Part shown: in pieces, positions 53,321 to 62,907 of the stretch
Layout of the letters: each line of letters opens with the position of its first letter
Position numbering within the stretch: the first letter of the stretch is position 1
Source: Pseudomonas pharyngis
Lineage (GTDB): Bacteria; Pseudomonadota; Gammaproteobacteria; Pseudomonadales; Pseudomonadaceae
NCBI RefSeq assembly: GCF_021602345.1
Contig: NZ_BQID01000002.1
Coordinates: 679,190-743,189, forward strand
DNA length: 64,000 bases
Reading direction: 5' to 3'
The notes under the pieces: model-generated
What the model was told of the DNA's origin: nothing
The model's input: only the letters and a program-made list of their open reading frames with translations
The model's database searches: none
Made by a program: the position numbers and the translations under genes

Positions 53321-53932
53321 TTACGCGGCGGCGAACAGCTGCTCGCTGATCTTCGCTTGCGCGGCGCTCATGGCGTTGTTGCGCACTTCTTCGCCGTAGG
53401 CCAGGCCTTCGGCACGCACGACTTCGATGTCGGTGATGCCGAGGAAGCCAAAGACCAGTTTCAGGTAGTCTTCGTGTGCCACGCCCGAAGCTTGACCGGC
53501 GTGGATGCCGCCAGCGGTGGAAACGATCACTACTTTCTTGCCGCCGCACAGGCCTTCAGGGCCGGCTTCGGTGTAACGGAAGGTCTGGCCGGCGACGGCG
53601 ATGCGGTCGATCCAGGCTTTGAGCTGGGTCGGCACGGTGAAGTTGTACATCGGTGCAGCGACGACGATGGCGTCAGCGGCGATGAATTCGGCCAGGGTGG
53701 TGGCGCTCAGTTCGGCTTCGTGCTGTTGTGCGGCGTTGCGCAGTTCAGCGGTGGTGCCGGCGGCAATCAGGGTGGTCGACGAGAAGTGGCTGATGGCGTC
53801 AGCGGCCAGATCGCGGTAGGTCACGACAGCGCTTGGCTCGGCGGCTTGCCAGGCTTTAGTGACTTGACTGCTCAGCTGACGGGAAGCGGAGTTGTCGCCC
53901 AGAATGCTCGAATCGATGTGCAGCAGTTTCAT
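53321..53932 (-). CDS. azoR: FMN-dependent NADH-azoreductase
   Basis: 203 residues, flavodoxin-like: [19 protein letters not shown] at the N terminus (FMN phosphate loop), [22 protein letters not shown] and [13 protein letters not shown] in the FMN and substrate sites. Reduces azo compounds and quinones with NADH as a cytosolic homodimer. AGGAG precedes the ATG. It is divergent from a LysR regulator across a 127-bp gap, suggesting that regulator controls it. Confidence 0.93.
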   Translation of the reverse strand: MKLLHIDSSILGDNSASRQLSSQVTKAWQAAEPSAVVTYRDLAADAISHFSSTTLIAAGTTAELRNAAQQHEAELSATTLAEFIAADAIVVAAPMYNFTVPTQLKAWIDRIAVAGQTFRYTEAGPEGLCGGKKVVIVSTAGGIHAGQASGVAHEDYLKLVFGFLGITDIEVVRAEGLAYGEEVRNNAMSAAQAKISEQLFAAA

Positions 53933-54059
53933 GTGGAATCTCCTGGAATGAATCGCCGGTGGCGACGGAATGGAGACAATCCTACCGACGAAACCAATAG
54001 CTGATTAGACGGCAACAATGCGATAGTTTGTCCCACTGATAGAACAGTCGGTTTTCCCC

Positions 54060-54968
54060 ATGCAAGACCTCAACGATCTCTACTATTTCGCCAAAGTGGT
54101 CGAGGCTGGCGGTTTCGCCGCCGCCGGCCGCTTGCTCGGCATTCCCAAGTCACGCCTGTCGCGGCGCATCGCCGAGCTGGAAGAACGCCTTGGCGCACGT
54201 TTGCTGCAACGCACCACCCGCCAATTGAAGCTGACGGCGGTCGGCGAACGCTATCTGCGTCACTGTCAGGCCATGCTGCTGGAAGCGGAAATGGCCGATG
54301 AAACAGTGGCCAGCATGTCCAGCGAGCCTCGCGGACGCTTGCGGGTTTCCAGTCCCACGGGGCTGGCCCATGAAATGCTCCCGGTGGTGATCAGCAATTT
54401 CCTTGGCAAATACCCTCAGGTGCAGCTGGAAGTCACCCTGATCAATCGACGGGTCGACCTGATCACCGAAGGCATCGACGTGGCCCTGCGCGTGCGCGAA
54501 CACGGCGATGAAGAACCGATGCTGGTGACCCGCCGCCTGCGTCAGGCGCAGATGGTGGTGGTCGCAAGCCCTTCCTTTATGCAGGGCGTGGCAATCAATC
54601 ATCCGCAGGACCTGAAGAACCTGCCGGTGCTGGGCGCTCTGGAAGCCGATCGCATGGTGCATGTGCGCCTGCTCGATCAGCACGGCAAGAGTTGCGATCT
54701 GGCGCTGGAAGCCCGGCTGGGCATCGACGACTTCATCGTGCGCAAGGCCTGTGTGCTGGCCGGCCAGGGTTTCACCCTGTTGCCGATGATGTATTGCGAA
54801 ACGGAACTGAACAACGGCACGCTGGTGCAGTTGTTGCCGGACTGGTCACTGCCCGGCGGCTGGCTGCAAGCGGTGTATCCGCATCGGCGCGGGGTGATGC
54901 CGGCGGTGCGCGCGTGGATCGATCATCTGGTCGAATCGTTCAATGCCTGTGGAGAACGGCTGTTATGA
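54060..54968 (+). CDS. LysR-family transcriptional regulator divergent from azoR
   Basis: 302 residues. N-terminal winged helix-turn-helix (MQDLNDLYYFAKVVEAGGFAAAGRLLGIPKSRLSRRIAELEERLG, residues 1-60, DNA-binding) and a C-terminal periplasmic-binding-like effector domain (RLRVSSPTGLAHEMLPVVI onward). Divergent LysR regulators normally act on the neighbouring gene, here azoR; ligand unknown. Its stop overlaps the start of the YjbR gene in ATGA. Confidence 0.92.
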   Translation: MQDLNDLYYFAKVVEAGGFAAAGRLLGIPKSRLSRRIAELEERLGARLLQRTTRQLKLTAVGERYLRHCQAMLLEAEMADETVASMSSEPRGRLRVSSPTGLAHEMLPVVISNFLGKYPQVQLEVTLINRRVDLITEGIDVALRVREHGDEEPMLVTRRLRQAQMVVVASPSFMQGVAINHPQDLKNLPVLGALEADRMVHVRLLDQHGKSCDLALEARLGIDDFIVRKACVLAGQGFTLLPMMYCETELNNGTLVQLLPDWSLPGGWLQAVYPHRRGVMPAVRAWIDHLVESFNACGERLL

Positions 54969-55324
54969 AACAAGGAAAGATGAGCGAACAGGATGTCGCG
55001 GACTTCTGCCTGGCCCTGCCCGGTGCCAGGGAAGACTACAAATGGGGTGGCGTGCGAGTGTTTTCGATTGCCGGCAACAAGATGTTCGCCTTGCAGGGGC
55101 TGCGCGGTGATTCGCTGGCGTTCAAGGTCGACAAGGACCTGTTTCTCGGTCATTGCGACCGGCCGGGCATTCACCCGGCGCCGTACCTTGCCCGGGCGCA
55201 ATGGATCATCATGCACCCGCCCTACCCGCTGGGCGCCGAGGAACTGCAAGGCTTGCTGCAGCGTTCCCACCAACTGGTGGTCAGCAAGCTGCCCAAGCGC
55301 TTGCAGGTCGGGCTGCTGCTTTAG
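54965..55324 (+). CDS. MmcQ/YjbR-family protein
   Basis: 119 residues, compact single domain: SEQDVADFCLALPGAREDYKWG at the start and FKVDKDLFLGHCDRPGIHPAPYLARAQWI later, the MmcQ/YjbR (CyaY-like fold) pattern. The family is often called DNA-binding but its function is unproven. Translationally coupled to the LysR regulator. Its stop overlaps the DUF1294 gene tail to tail. Confidence 0.9.
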   Translation: MKQGKMSEQDVADFCLALPGAREDYKWGGVRVFSIAGNKMFALQGLRGDSLAFKVDKDLFLGHCDRPGIHPAPYLARAQWIIMHPPYPLGAEELQGLLQRSHQLVVSKLPKRLQVGLLL

Positions 55325-55749
55325 AACAACGCCAGGAGGTTCGAACCGAGAAACAACTGATCGATCCAGAACACCTGATGCAAAGCCACAATCATCCAGA
55401 ACAACACCTGAAACGACACCTTGCGCGTCTTGTGCCGGAAGACCTGCTGGGCGATCAACGCGCCCGGCCAGCCACCGGCCAGTTCCACCGCGTGCAGGAT
55501 GTTTTCCGGTGTGCGCCAAGCGTCGGCGCGGGCCTTGCGCTTGTCCGCCCAGTACAGGAAAAACGCCAGCACGCTGACCAGCCCGTAGGCCGTCAGCGGC
55601 ACCAGGGAAATCCCGCGCAGCCACATCGACAATGAGCCGAACAGTGGCAGCGCGCAGACGATCAGCAGCACCACCAGTTTCAATTTCAAGTGCTGGATAT
55701 TGCCACCGGAAGGACCGCGATCCGGGCGGCGTGCGCGGGAATCACTCAT
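55321..55749 (-). CDS. DUF1294 membrane protein
   Basis: 142 residues. After a basic N terminus ([12 protein letters not shown]) come three or four hydrophobic helices and the DUF1294 core [45 protein letters not shown]. Many relatives carry a cold-shock domain in front, absent here. The ATG overlaps the uppP stop (ATGA), so it is coupled to uppP. Function unknown. Confidence 0.9.
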   Translation of the reverse strand: MSDSRARRPDRGPSGGNIQHLKLKLVVLLIVCALPLFGSLSMWLRGISLVPLTAYGLVSVLAFFLYWADKRKARADAWRTPENILHAVELAGGWPGALIAQQVFRHKTRKVSFQVLFWMIVALHQVFWIDQLFLGSNLLALF

Positions 55750-56576
55750 GGCTTGGCTGCCGTCCAGTCGACCCAGCCGAACTGCCACGTTGCCAGAATC
55801 ACCAGACCGAAGACAATCCGGTACCAGGCAAACGCCGCGTAGCTATGGCTGCCGATGAACTTGAGCAGGCCGCGCACCGCGATCATGGCGAAGATAAACG
55901 CGGTGACGAAACCGATGGCGAATACCGGGAAGTCCGCCGGTACGAACAGGTCGCGATACTTGTAGCCCGAATACACCGCCGCACCGACCATGGTCGGCAT
56001 CGCCAGGAAGAACGAGAACTCGGTGGCGGTCTTGCGCGACAGGCCGAACAACAGGCCGCCGATGATGGTCGAGCCGGAGCGCGAAGTGCCGGGGATCATC
56101 GCCAGGCACTGGGCGAAGCCGATCTTCAGCGCATCCGTCCAGCGAATCTCGTCGACCGTTTCGGCGTGCACTTCATGCTGACGCTGCTCGGCCCACAACA
56201 TCACGATGCCGCCCACCACCAGCGCGGCGGCCACGGTGATCGGATTGAACAGGTAGTGGTGAATCAAGTCGGCGAAGACCACTCCCAGCACCACGGCGGG
56301 CAGGAAGGCGATCAGCAGGTTGGCGGTGAAGCGCCGCGCACTTGGCTGGGTCGGCAGGCCAATGACCACGTCGAGAATCTTGCGTCGGAATTCCCAGACC
56401 ACCGCGAGAATCGCACCAAGCTGGATGATGATGTTGAACGCCATGGCCCGCTCGCCTCCGAAATCGAGCAAGTCGGCAACAATGATCTGGTGTCCGGTAC
56501 TGGAAATGGGCAAAAACTCCGTCAGCCCCTCTACAACTCCTAGAATCAGTGCCTGCAAGGCCGTCCAAAGATCCAT
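55746..56576 (-). CDS. uppP: Undecaprenyl-diphosphatase
   Basis: 276 residues, multi-spanning. Conserved motifs of the BacA/UppP family: [17 protein letters not shown] (catalytic Glu-rich loop) near the N terminus and [15 protein letters not shown] (PGxSRSGxT phosphate-binding loop). It dephosphorylates undecaprenyl diphosphate to recycle the cell-wall lipid carrier and confers bacitracin tolerance. The ATG at 56576 has a GGGGG tract upstream. A longer frame to 56717 lacks membrane-protein character and is rejected. Confidence 0.95.
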   Translation of the reverse strand: MDLWTALQALILGVVEGLTEFLPISSTGHQIIVADLLDFGGERAMAFNIIIQLGAILAVVWEFRRKILDVVIGLPTQPSARRFTANLLIAFLPAVVLGVVFADLIHHYLFNPITVAAALVVGGIVMLWAEQRQHEVHAETVDEIRWTDALKIGFAQCLAMIPGTSRSGSTIIGGLLFGLSRKTATEFSFFLAMPTMVGAAVYSGYKYRDLFVPADFPVFAIGFVTAFIFAMIAVRGLLKFIGSHSYAAFAWYRIVFGLVILATWQFGWVDWTAAKP

Positions 56577-56878
56577 CAATCCCCCAGAGAGCGATGCACA
56601 GAGGCATGCCCCGATAGTATTTTTACGTTCACTGCGTTCAGCGTAGCTGGTTAAAGCTGTACCGATTCCGCGCGCACAGGATCCACACGAAACAGTCAAA
56701 ATTCCGTGAAAAATCAATTTCGATTCAGGTTTTCACGCGCGGGGCCGAAATCCTAACAGACAAGCCGTAATAGCGCTGCCGCGTTCTACGACTTGGGTCG
56801 CGTATGCCCGGTCACCGAAACGTGGTTGGATGCTGGCGGTGGTTTATTACAAGAAAAAGAATCCGGAGTGACAGCGTT
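56577..56878. other. Intergenic region (302 bp) between uppP and a chemoreceptor gene
   Basis: Divergent promoter region. GCCGAAAT near 56740, with CAGGTTTT ten bases upstream, weakly resembles a FliA (sigma28) promoter expected for a chemoreceptor, but spacing and -35 are imperfect. No gene seen. Confidence 0.4.
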
Positions 56879-58513
56879 ATGAACAGCTTGCGCAGTGTGT
56901 CGATCAGCCGACGCTTGTGGCTCATCTTGATTGTGGCCGTGGTCATGCTGTTGACGTTGGGCGTGTTGATGCTCAAGCAGATCCATGATGACCTCTACCA
57001 CGCCAAGGCCCAGAAAACCCAGCATGTGGTGCAGACCGCCAGCGGTTTGCTGACTTACTACCAAGGCCTCGAAGCCGCAGGAACCCTGACCCGCGATGTG
57101 GCACAGAAACAGGCGCTGACCGCGATCCGTGGCCTGCGCTATGACCAGAACGACTATTTCTGGATCAACGACCTCACGCCCGTGATGGTCATGCACCCGA
57201 CCAATCCCAAACTCGAAGGCCAGAACCTCTCGACGATCCGCGACCCGGACGGCTTTGCGGTGTTCAATGAAATGGTCGCCATCGCCAAGGCCAAGGGCGC
57301 CGGCATGGTCGACTATCGCTGGCCCAAGCCCGGTGCCAGTGAACCGGTGGCCAAGACCTCTTACGTGAAATTGTTCGAGCCATGGGGCTGGGTCATCGGT
57401 TCGGGCGTGTACGTCGACGACGTGCAGGCCGAGTTCCAGGACCAGGTGATCAAGGCATCCGTGGTCGGACTGGTCATCGCGGTGATCATGGCGCTGCTGG
57501 TGATTCTGATTGCCCGCAGCATCGTTCGTCCGTTGCAGGAAACCGTGAACGCCATGGCCAACATCGCCAGCGGCGAAAGCGATCTGACCCGCAGCCTCGA
57601 CACCCACGGCCAGGACGAAGTCACTCAGTTGGCGCATCACTTCAATGCCTTCACCGCCAAACTGCGCCGGGTGATCGGGGACTTGCAGCTATCCGCCAGT
57701 GCATTGGGCCAATCGTCCAGCGAGCTGGGCAACGATGCTGCGCAGGCCCAGCAACGCAGCCAGCAGCAGTCGCAGCAGATGGAGCTGGTAGCCACTGCCG
57801 TCAACGAAGTGACCTACGGCGTACAGGACGTGGCGAAGAACGCCGAACACGCCGCCAGCGAAATGCGTGACGCCGAAGCCCAGGCCCAGCAGGGCCAGAT
57901 CAACATCGACGGCAGCCTGCAACAGATCGACAAGCTCTCCGGCACCATCGATCAAGCGGTGGAAGTCATCCGCACGCTGGCGACTGAAAGCACACAGATC
58001 GGCAGCGTGCTGGAGGTGATCCGCTCGATCGCCGAGCAGACCAACCTGCTGGCCCTCAACGCCGCGATTGAAGCGGCTCGGGCCGGCGAACAGGGTCGCG
58101 GTTTTGCGGTGGTGGCCGACGAAGTGCGTTTGCTGGCGCAGCGCACGCAGAAGTCCACGGCGGAAATCCAGACGATGATCGAACGCCTGCAAAACCACTC
58201 CGAAGCCGCCGTAAAGGTGATCGGCGACAGCAGCAAGGCTTCGCAACTGACCATCGAACAGGCGGGTCTGGCCAGCGCCAGCCTGAACGCGATCGGCCAG
58301 GCCCTGCGTAACCTCAACGGCTTGAACGCCTCGATTGCCAGCGCAACGCTGCAGCAGGCGCACGTGGTCGAAGACATCAATCAGAACGTCACCCAAGCGG
58401 CGGGCCTGTCCCACAGCACCGCGCTGGCGGCCGAGCAGTCGAGCGTGGCGAGTGTGAAACTCGGCCAGCTCAGCGAACAACTGAACGGGCTGCTGCGCCA
58501 GTTCCGCGTCTGA
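56879..58513 (+). CDS. Methyl-accepting chemotaxis protein with single Cache sensor
   Basis: 544 residues from the ATG at 56879 (CGGAG upstream). Transmembrane helix about 13-33, a periplasmic Cache_2/sCache domain about 35-185 ([29 protein letters not shown], a pattern of carboxylate-sensing receptors), a second helix about 190-215, HAMP ([19 protein letters not shown]), then the signalling domain with hairpin tip [39 protein letters not shown]. It signals to CheA/CheW. The ligand is unknown. Confidence 0.94.
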   Translation: MNSLRSVSISRRLWLILIVAVVMLLTLGVLMLKQIHDDLYHAKAQKTQHVVQTASGLLTYYQGLEAAGTLTRDVAQKQALTAIRGLRYDQNDYFWINDLTPVMVMHPTNPKLEGQNLSTIRDPDGFAVFNEMVAIAKAKGAGMVDYRWPKPGASEPVAKTSYVKLFEPWGWVIGSGVYVDDVQAEFQDQVIKASVVGLVIAVIMALLVILIARSIVRPLQETVNAMANIASGESDLTRSLDTHGQDEVTQLAHHFNAFTAKLRRVIGDLQLSASALGQSSSELGNDAAQAQQRSQQQSQQMELVATAVNEVTYGVQDVAKNAEHAASEMRDAEAQAQQGQINIDGSLQQIDKLSGTIDQAVEVIRTLATESTQIGSVLEVIRSIAEQTNLLALNAAIEAARAGEQGRGFAVVADEVRLLAQRTQKSTAEIQTMIERLQNHSEAAVKVIGDSSKASQLTIEQAGLASASLNAIGQALRNLNGLNASIASATLQQAHVVEDINQNVTQAAGLSHSTALAAEQSSVASVKLGQLSEQLNGLLRQFRV

Positions 58514-58520
58514 TCCCTGC

Positions 58521-58552
58521 AACAGGTGGGAACTCGTTTCCCACCTGTTTTT
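58521..58552 (+). terminator. Intrinsic terminator of the chemoreceptor gene
   Basis: AACAGGTGGGAA and TTCCCACCTGTT form a perfect 12-bp stem with a CTCG tetraloop followed by a T-run, 8 bp after the stop. Confidence 0.92.
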
Positions 58553-58594
58553 CGGTACAATCCGCTCCCTTCCCAACTCCCCCAAGGATCCTGC

Positions 58595-59158
58595 ATGTCC
58601 GGGCTAGAACTGTTTGCCGCCGCCCTCGGCGTGATCGCCGTGTGGCTCACGGTCAAACAGAATCCGTGGTGCTGGCCGATCGGACTGGTCATGGTGTCGC
58701 TCTACACCTGGGTTTTCCTCGAGGTGAAACTGTATTCGGACATGCTGCTGCAGGTCGTGTATGCCGGGCTGCAAATCTATGGCTGGTGGCAATGGACGCG
58801 GGCCGGGACGATGCATGACGGGCGCGAAGTCAGCCGGCTCGACAATCGCTCGATTGCGCAGGGCCTGGCCATCGGTGCGGTCGGCAGTCTGCTGCTGGGC
58901 GCGGCCATGGCCCATTGGACCGACGCGGCGCAACCGTGGTTCGACGCAGCGCTGACCGGTTTCAGCCTGGTCGCGCAATTCTGGATGGCCCACAAACGCC
59001 TGCAATGCTGGGCGCTGTGGTTCGTGCTGGATGTGATCTTCGTCGGACTGTTCCTCTATAAAGGGCTGTACCTCACGGCGGCGCTGTATGCCCTGTTCAC
59101 CCTGATCGCGGTGCAAGGCTGGCGCGAATGGCGTGCCGATCCGGCGTTGCAACGATGA
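58595..59158 (+). CDS. pnuC: Nicotinamide riboside transporter PnuC
   Basis: 187 residues, about seven hydrophobic helices. The PnuC pattern (NPWCWPIGLVMVSLYTWVFLEVKLYSDMLLQVVYAGLQIYGWWQW) is clear. It moves nicotinamide riboside across the inner membrane, trapped by phosphorylation by the next gene. The ATG at 58595 follows AAGGA. Its stop overlaps the kinase start in ATGA. Confidence 0.93.
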   Translation: MSGLELFAAALGVIAVWLTVKQNPWCWPIGLVMVSLYTWVFLEVKLYSDMLLQVVYAGLQIYGWWQWTRAGTMHDGREVSRLDNRSIAQGLAIGAVGSLLLGAAMAHWTDAAQPWFDAALTGFSLVAQFWMAHKRLQCWALWFVLDVIFVGLFLYKGLYLTAALYALFTLIAVQGWREWRADPALQR

Positions 59159-59679
59159 AAGTGATTGTCCTGACCGGTCCCGAGTCTACGGGCAAGAGCT
59201 GGCTGGCGGCCGGGATTCAACAGCAGTTCGGCGGTTTGCGGGTGGACGAATATGTGCGCTGGTTCATCGAGCAGAACCCTCGGGATACCTGCCTGGCCGA
59301 CATCCCCGAGATCGCGCGCGGCCAGTTGCAATGGGAAGACGCAGCACGCGCGCAGCAGCCGCGCCTGTTGATTCTCGACACGCATCTGCTGAGCAACATG
59401 CTGTGGAGCCAGACGTTATTCGGCGAGTGCCCGCCCTGGCTGGAAACCGAGTTGCTGGCCCGTCATTACGACCTGCACCTGCTCCTGTCCCCGGAGCAGA
59501 TCGAATGGACGGACGACGGTCAGCGCTGCCAGCCCGACTTGAGCGAACGACTCGCGTTCTATCAGGCGACCCGCACATGGCTGGAAAACCATCACCAACC
59601 CTTGCAGATCATCAAGGGCGACTGGGCCGAACGCCAGCAGCGGGCCTTCGATGCGGTGCACACCTTGCTCGCGAACTGA
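59155..59679 (+). CDS. Ribosylnicotinamide kinase (NadR C-terminal-like ATPase)
   Basis: 174 residues. P-loop LTGPESTGKSWLA at the N terminus, then VDEYVRWFI and LILDTHLLSNMLW, as in the kinase domain of NadR. It converts nicotinamide riboside to NMN with ATP. It lacks the adenylyltransferase and regulator domains of full NadR. Coupling with pnuC makes a two-gene NAD salvage unit. Confidence 0.9.
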   Translation: MKVIVLTGPESTGKSWLAAGIQQQFGGLRVDEYVRWFIEQNPRDTCLADIPEIARGQLQWEDAARAQQPRLLILDTHLLSNMLWSQTLFGECPPWLETELLARHYDLHLLLSPEQIEWTDDGQRCQPDLSERLAFYQATRTWLENHHQPLQIIKGDWAERQQRAFDAVHTLLAN

Positions 59680-60036
59680 CCCGATTTGCGGGGCGTATGA
59701 CCCGCCGTATCCCCCTGCTTTGGGGGAAAAGTGTCCATTCCTGAAACACTCCTTCAGGTGCAAAGTGCCCGTCTCAAGGCCCTTCATCCCTTTGTCATCC
59801 GACTTGTTACGCCACTGAAACACCTGCGCGCAAACCCTTGGTCCAGAGCTTTGCACTGTCTTTAACGGGTTGCGCAGGCAGTGTTTTGTTTCATCGATGA
59901 AACAGCTGTTGTATCAGCCCCACGCTCAATCCACTCAACACATTGAAACTCAAAGACATTTCAAAAGCGGCACAGCTTTCGCTCTCTCCTTCACAACGCT
60001 GACCAGGCCCAGCCCACTGAAGAAGGAATTGCCGCC
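59680..60036. other. Intergenic region (357 bp) upstream of fapA
   Basis: Probably carries the fap promoter. A CCCCC/GGGGG hairpin is at 59711-59726 without a T-run. TTGG...TTTGCA near 59840-59860 resembles a sigma54 site but its spacing is one base too long. No gene seen. AAGGA precedes fapA. Confidence 0.45.
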
Positions 60037-60486
60037 GTGGGGAATATCAAAAAAGCCTTTACCTGCCTTCTGCTGATCGGATCAGCCGCCAGCCCGTTTC
60101 TCAGTTTCAACGTTCAGGCCGAAGGCAACGGCGTGATCGTGCTCAATCGTGATGTCCAGCCGATCCCGATCGGTCGCAGCGGTGGCAAAGACCCCTATCC
60201 GACCACTGTCAATGCCAACCCGTCTGCCCGCATCAATTCGACGCTCAGCAATACCGAACTCAGTGATGGTGACTTTGCCCGTATAGCCAGCGGCTCTTCC
60301 ATCCGCGGCAACATCAACACCCCCAGCTCAAACCTGCCCGGCATGAACAACCTGACCAACCAGAACGGCCTGCCCGGCATGAGCGGCGGTCATGGCGGCG
60401 GTGCCGGCAGCTCGATTTCCAATACCGTAAACCGCGCGATGAGTTCCGGTCTCGCTCCGTTGACCCGCATGGCTGGAGGCCAGTGA
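60037..60486 (+). CDS. fapA: Functional amyloid operon protein FapA
   Basis: 149 residues from the GTG at 60037 (AAGGA nine bases upstream). Signal peptide MGNIKKAFTCLLLIGSAASP...VQA, then a Gly/Ser/Asn-rich, probably disordered protein (NLPGMNNLTNQNGLPGMSGG). FapA is the first gene of the Pseudomonas fap cluster and is thought to be a periplasmic chaperone that controls FapB/FapC in the fibre. The identity rests on position before fapB-F and on composition. Confidence 0.88.
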   Translation: MGNIKKAFTCLLLIGSAASPFLSFNVQAEGNGVIVLNRDVQPIPIGRSGGKDPYPTTVNANPSARINSTLSNTELSDGDFARIASGSSIRGNINTPSSNLPGMNNLTNQNGLPGMSGGHGGGAGSSISNTVNRAMSSGLAPLTRMAGGQ

Positions 60487-60487
60487 C

Positions 60488-61060
60488 ATGAATCGTTCCC
60501 TGCTCCTGCTTGCCCTGCTCGGTTGCTCCAGTGTGATGGCCGATCCCAGCGCTGTGAACAACGCGAACATTCAAGACTCCGGTGCTCAGTACCGCGGCAA
60601 CTTCAACGTCAACCAGGCCGCTGGCGATCAGATGCAGCAGGCCAACGTCAAGGCGATTGCCATTGGCACCGAGTCCCACGCCAGGACCAGCGTGCAGCAG
60701 AAAATCGACACCCCCGCCGACCGCTCGATCAACGCGAGCGCCAACATCGGCGGCACCTCTTTCAGTAACGGCAACGGGATCCTTGGCGTGAACCAAGGCG
60801 CCGGGGCCAACAACCAGATGGCCAACGTCACGCGCGTCAGCATCAGTGCTGGCCCGCAGGCCGTTGACGATAGCGCCCTTTCCCAACAGAACGTGGCGTT
60901 GTTACCGAGCTCAGGAGCAACTGGCACCTCACCCGGCAGTCGCCAGGTCACGACAAGTGATCAGGCCTTCACCGGCAGCCGAGGGGTAATCCAGGTGAAC
61001 CAGAGTGCCGGGGTGGGGAACCGAATGGCTAACACCCTGAGCATCCGGGTCGCTGACTGA
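60488..61060 (+). CDS. fapB: Minor amyloid subunit/nucleator FapB
   Basis: 190 residues. Signal peptide MNRSLLLLALLGCSSVMA, followed by three imperfect amyloid repeats: GNFNVNQAAGDQMQQANVKA, GILGVNQGAGANNQMANVTR and GVIQVNQSAGVGNRMANTLS, separated by short linkers. FapB is thought to nucleate or co-polymerise with FapC on the cell surface. It begins one base after the fapA stop, with GGAGG inside the end of fapA. Confidence 0.94.
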   Translation: MNRSLLLLALLGCSSVMADPSAVNNANIQDSGAQYRGNFNVNQAAGDQMQQANVKAIAIGTESHARTSVQQKIDTPADRSINASANIGGTSFSNGNGILGVNQGAGANNQMANVTRVSISAGPQAVDDSALSQQNVALLPSSGATGTSPGSRQVTTSDQAFTGSRGVIQVNQSAGVGNRMANTLSIRVAD

Positions 61061-61130
61061 CCCAAACAACAAAAGCAGTGCAATTAGAAAGTACCAACAC
61101 TTAACCAACTAATAAGCACGGAGAAACACC

Positions 61131-62120
61131 ATGAAACCTACAATGGCCCTCAAACCACTGGTTTTCGCACTCGCAGCAGTGATGGCAATCGCAGCACAGG
61201 CAGGCGGTCGTGATGATAATCACGGTCATGGTAACGGGCATGGCAACCATGAACCAAAAGGCCCAACCCTGGAACAACTGCTGCAAATCGGCGCTGGCGC
61301 CGGGGCGGCAGTGCTCGACACGCAAAGCAGCTCTGGCAATCTGGTCGGCAACCAAGGCACCAAAAATGATGCCTCCGTCCGCGACTCGGCCAATGGCACC
61401 AACGGCAACGTTGGCATGAACAACACCGCCGGCGATGGCAACCAGCAAGACAATGCCGCCGCTCTGGCAACTGCCGACGAAAGTTTCATCTTCGGCTCTG
61501 CGGTGTCGGTCTCCAGCGCAACTCAAGTCAACGCCAACAACGCCGTTGCGAACTACTCCACCACAAACAACGCCAACCTCAACAACGTGGGTAACGGCGG
61601 TTCCGGCAACATTGGCGTGAACAACAGTGCCGGCAACTTCAACCAACAGAAAAACAACCTGGCAATTGCTGTATCGGGTGGTCGTGTAGCTAACGCCGCT
61701 GCTGCTGCGAACCAAACCTCCACTGGCCTGACCGTAGCCAACAACGGCACTCAAACCTACAAAAAAGATACCCTCACCGGTACTTTCGCCGGGGCTGGCG
61801 CGTTCTACGCGAAGGGCACTGCAAAAATCGAAGACGACGATCACGGTCATGGCGGATATGGCAATAACGACAGAGGCCATGGTGGCGACAAAGATCAAAA
61901 AGCCAAATTCGAAGCAGTGGGCGTCTTTGGCCTGGCAGGTGTGACCACTCAACAAGTGATGACCCCTGATGGCTGGAAAAACCCTGTGACCAACAACGCT
62001 TCCATCTCCAATGTTGGTAACAACTTCTCGGGTAACGCTGGTTACAACAACGCCGCTGGTGTTGGTAACCAACAAAGCAACTCGCTGTCCATCGCCGCAG
62101 GTTGCAAAGCCTGCATGTAA
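61131..62120 (+). CDS. fapC: Major functional amyloid subunit FapC
   Basis: 329 residues. Signal peptide ending AAQAGG; a His/Gly/Asp-rich segment (DDNHGHGNGHGNHEP); then three amyloid repeats with GNVGMNNTAGDGNQQDN, GNIGVNNSAGNFNQQKN and GNAGYNNAAGVGNQQSN, separated by linkers. The second linker carries another His/Gly-rich block (HGHGGYGNNDRGHGG). The protein ends in the CxxC motif CKACM typical of FapC. It forms the bulk of biofilm amyloid fibres. A strong terminator follows directly. Confidence 0.95.
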   Translation: MKPTMALKPLVFALAAVMAIAAQAGGRDDNHGHGNGHGNHEPKGPTLEQLLQIGAGAGAAVLDTQSSSGNLVGNQGTKNDASVRDSANGTNGNVGMNNTAGDGNQQDNAAALATADESFIFGSAVSVSSATQVNANNAVANYSTTNNANLNNVGNGGSGNIGVNNSAGNFNQQKNNLAIAVSGGRVANAAAAANQTSTGLTVANNGTQTYKKDTLTGTFAGAGAFYAKGTAKIEDDDHGHGGYGNNDRGHGGDKDQKAKFEAVGVFGLAGVTTQQVMTPDGWKNPVTNNASISNVGNNFSGNAGYNNAAGVGNQQSNSLSIAAGCKACM

Positions 62121-62134
62121 TCGCGATCGAAACG

Positions 62135-62160
62135 AAAGCCCCGGAAACGGGGCTTTTCCT
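62135..62160 (+). terminator. Intra-operon intrinsic terminator between fapC and fapD
   Basis: AAAGCCCCG and CGGGGCTTT form a perfect 9-bp stem with a GAAA tetraloop, followed by TTCCT. It lies 15 bp after fapC and 24 bp before fapD. It likely stops part of the transcripts, so that fapC exceeds fapDEF. Confidence 0.85.
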
Positions 62161-62183
62161 CAGTCCGCAAAGGCGTATCGATC

Positions 62184-62864
62184 ATGCGTAAGACTGCCCT
62201 CCTCGCTCTGCTTTGCTTCTGCGGCCTGACCCAGGCTGCCCAGATGCCCGTTGCCGCCCTGCCTGGCGGCACACTCGTCTACAAGAACGTGCAAAGCATT
62301 CGTGAGCGCAAGTTTGCCGACATCGTCGAACAGAAAACCGACTTCAGTTGCGGCGCCGCCGCTCTGGCGACGGTATTGCGCCAGGCCTATTGGCTCGACG
62401 TCGATGAAGAGCACATCATCAAAGGCATGCTGGTCAACGCTGACCAGGACCTTGTCCGTACTCAAGGTTTCTCCATGCTCGACATGAAGCGCTACATAGA
62501 AAGCATCGGCATGCGCGCCAGGGGCTACAAGATTCCACCGGAAAAACTCGACGCAGTCACGATCCCGGTGGTGGTACTGATGGAAATTCGCGGCTACAAG
62601 CATTTCGTGGTGATGCAGCGGGCGGACAAGGATTGGGTTTACATCGGAGACCCGGTTTTAGGACACAAACGCTACTCCCATGATGACTTTGTCAAAGGTT
62701 GGAACGGCATTGTCTTTGCCATCGTCGGCCCCGGATATGACAAGGCCAATGCCTTGCGCAGCCCTCCGGTACCGGTGACGGCCAAAAACAAGCTGGATGC
62801 CTTCAACCCGGTCAAAGATGCTGAATTGATGGACTTCGGGTTCATACAGAGCGACTTCTTTTAA
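62184..62864 (+). CDS. fapD: Fap-system C39-like peptidase FapD
   Basis: 226 residues. Signal peptide MRKTALLALLCFCGLTQAAQ, then a C39 papain-like peptidase: QKTDFSCGAAALATVLRQ with catalytic Cys, HFVVMQR with His and YIGDPVLGHKRYS with Asp. It is thought to process Fap proteins in the periplasm, and is needed for fibre secretion in Pseudomonas. There is no ABC transporter domain, unlike bacteriocin C39 exporters. Confidence 0.94.
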   Translation: MRKTALLALLCFCGLTQAAQMPVAALPGGTLVYKNVQSIRERKFADIVEQKTDFSCGAAALATVLRQAYWLDVDEEHIIKGMLVNADQDLVRTQGFSMLDMKRYIESIGMRARGYKIPPEKLDAVTIPVVVLMEIRGYKHFVVMQRADKDWVYIGDPVLGHKRYSHDDFVKGWNGIVFAIVGPGYDKANALRSPPVPVTAKNKLDAFNPVKDAELMDFGFIQSDFF

Positions 62865-62907
62865 TCGCCGATTACAAGAGTGGGGCTGGATGTCCCGGGA
62901 GCAGCAG

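Noticed and set aside
56735-56765. FliA (sigma28) promoter for the chemoreceptor gene
   Set aside because: GCCGAAAT and CAGGTTTT only partly match the consensus and the spacer is ten rather than eleven. Mentioned but not called.
59840-59865. Sigma54-like promoter upstream of fapA (TTGG...TTTGCA)
   Set aside because: The GG to GC distance is one base longer than the consensus and the -24 box lacks GCAC. Not claimed as a promoter.
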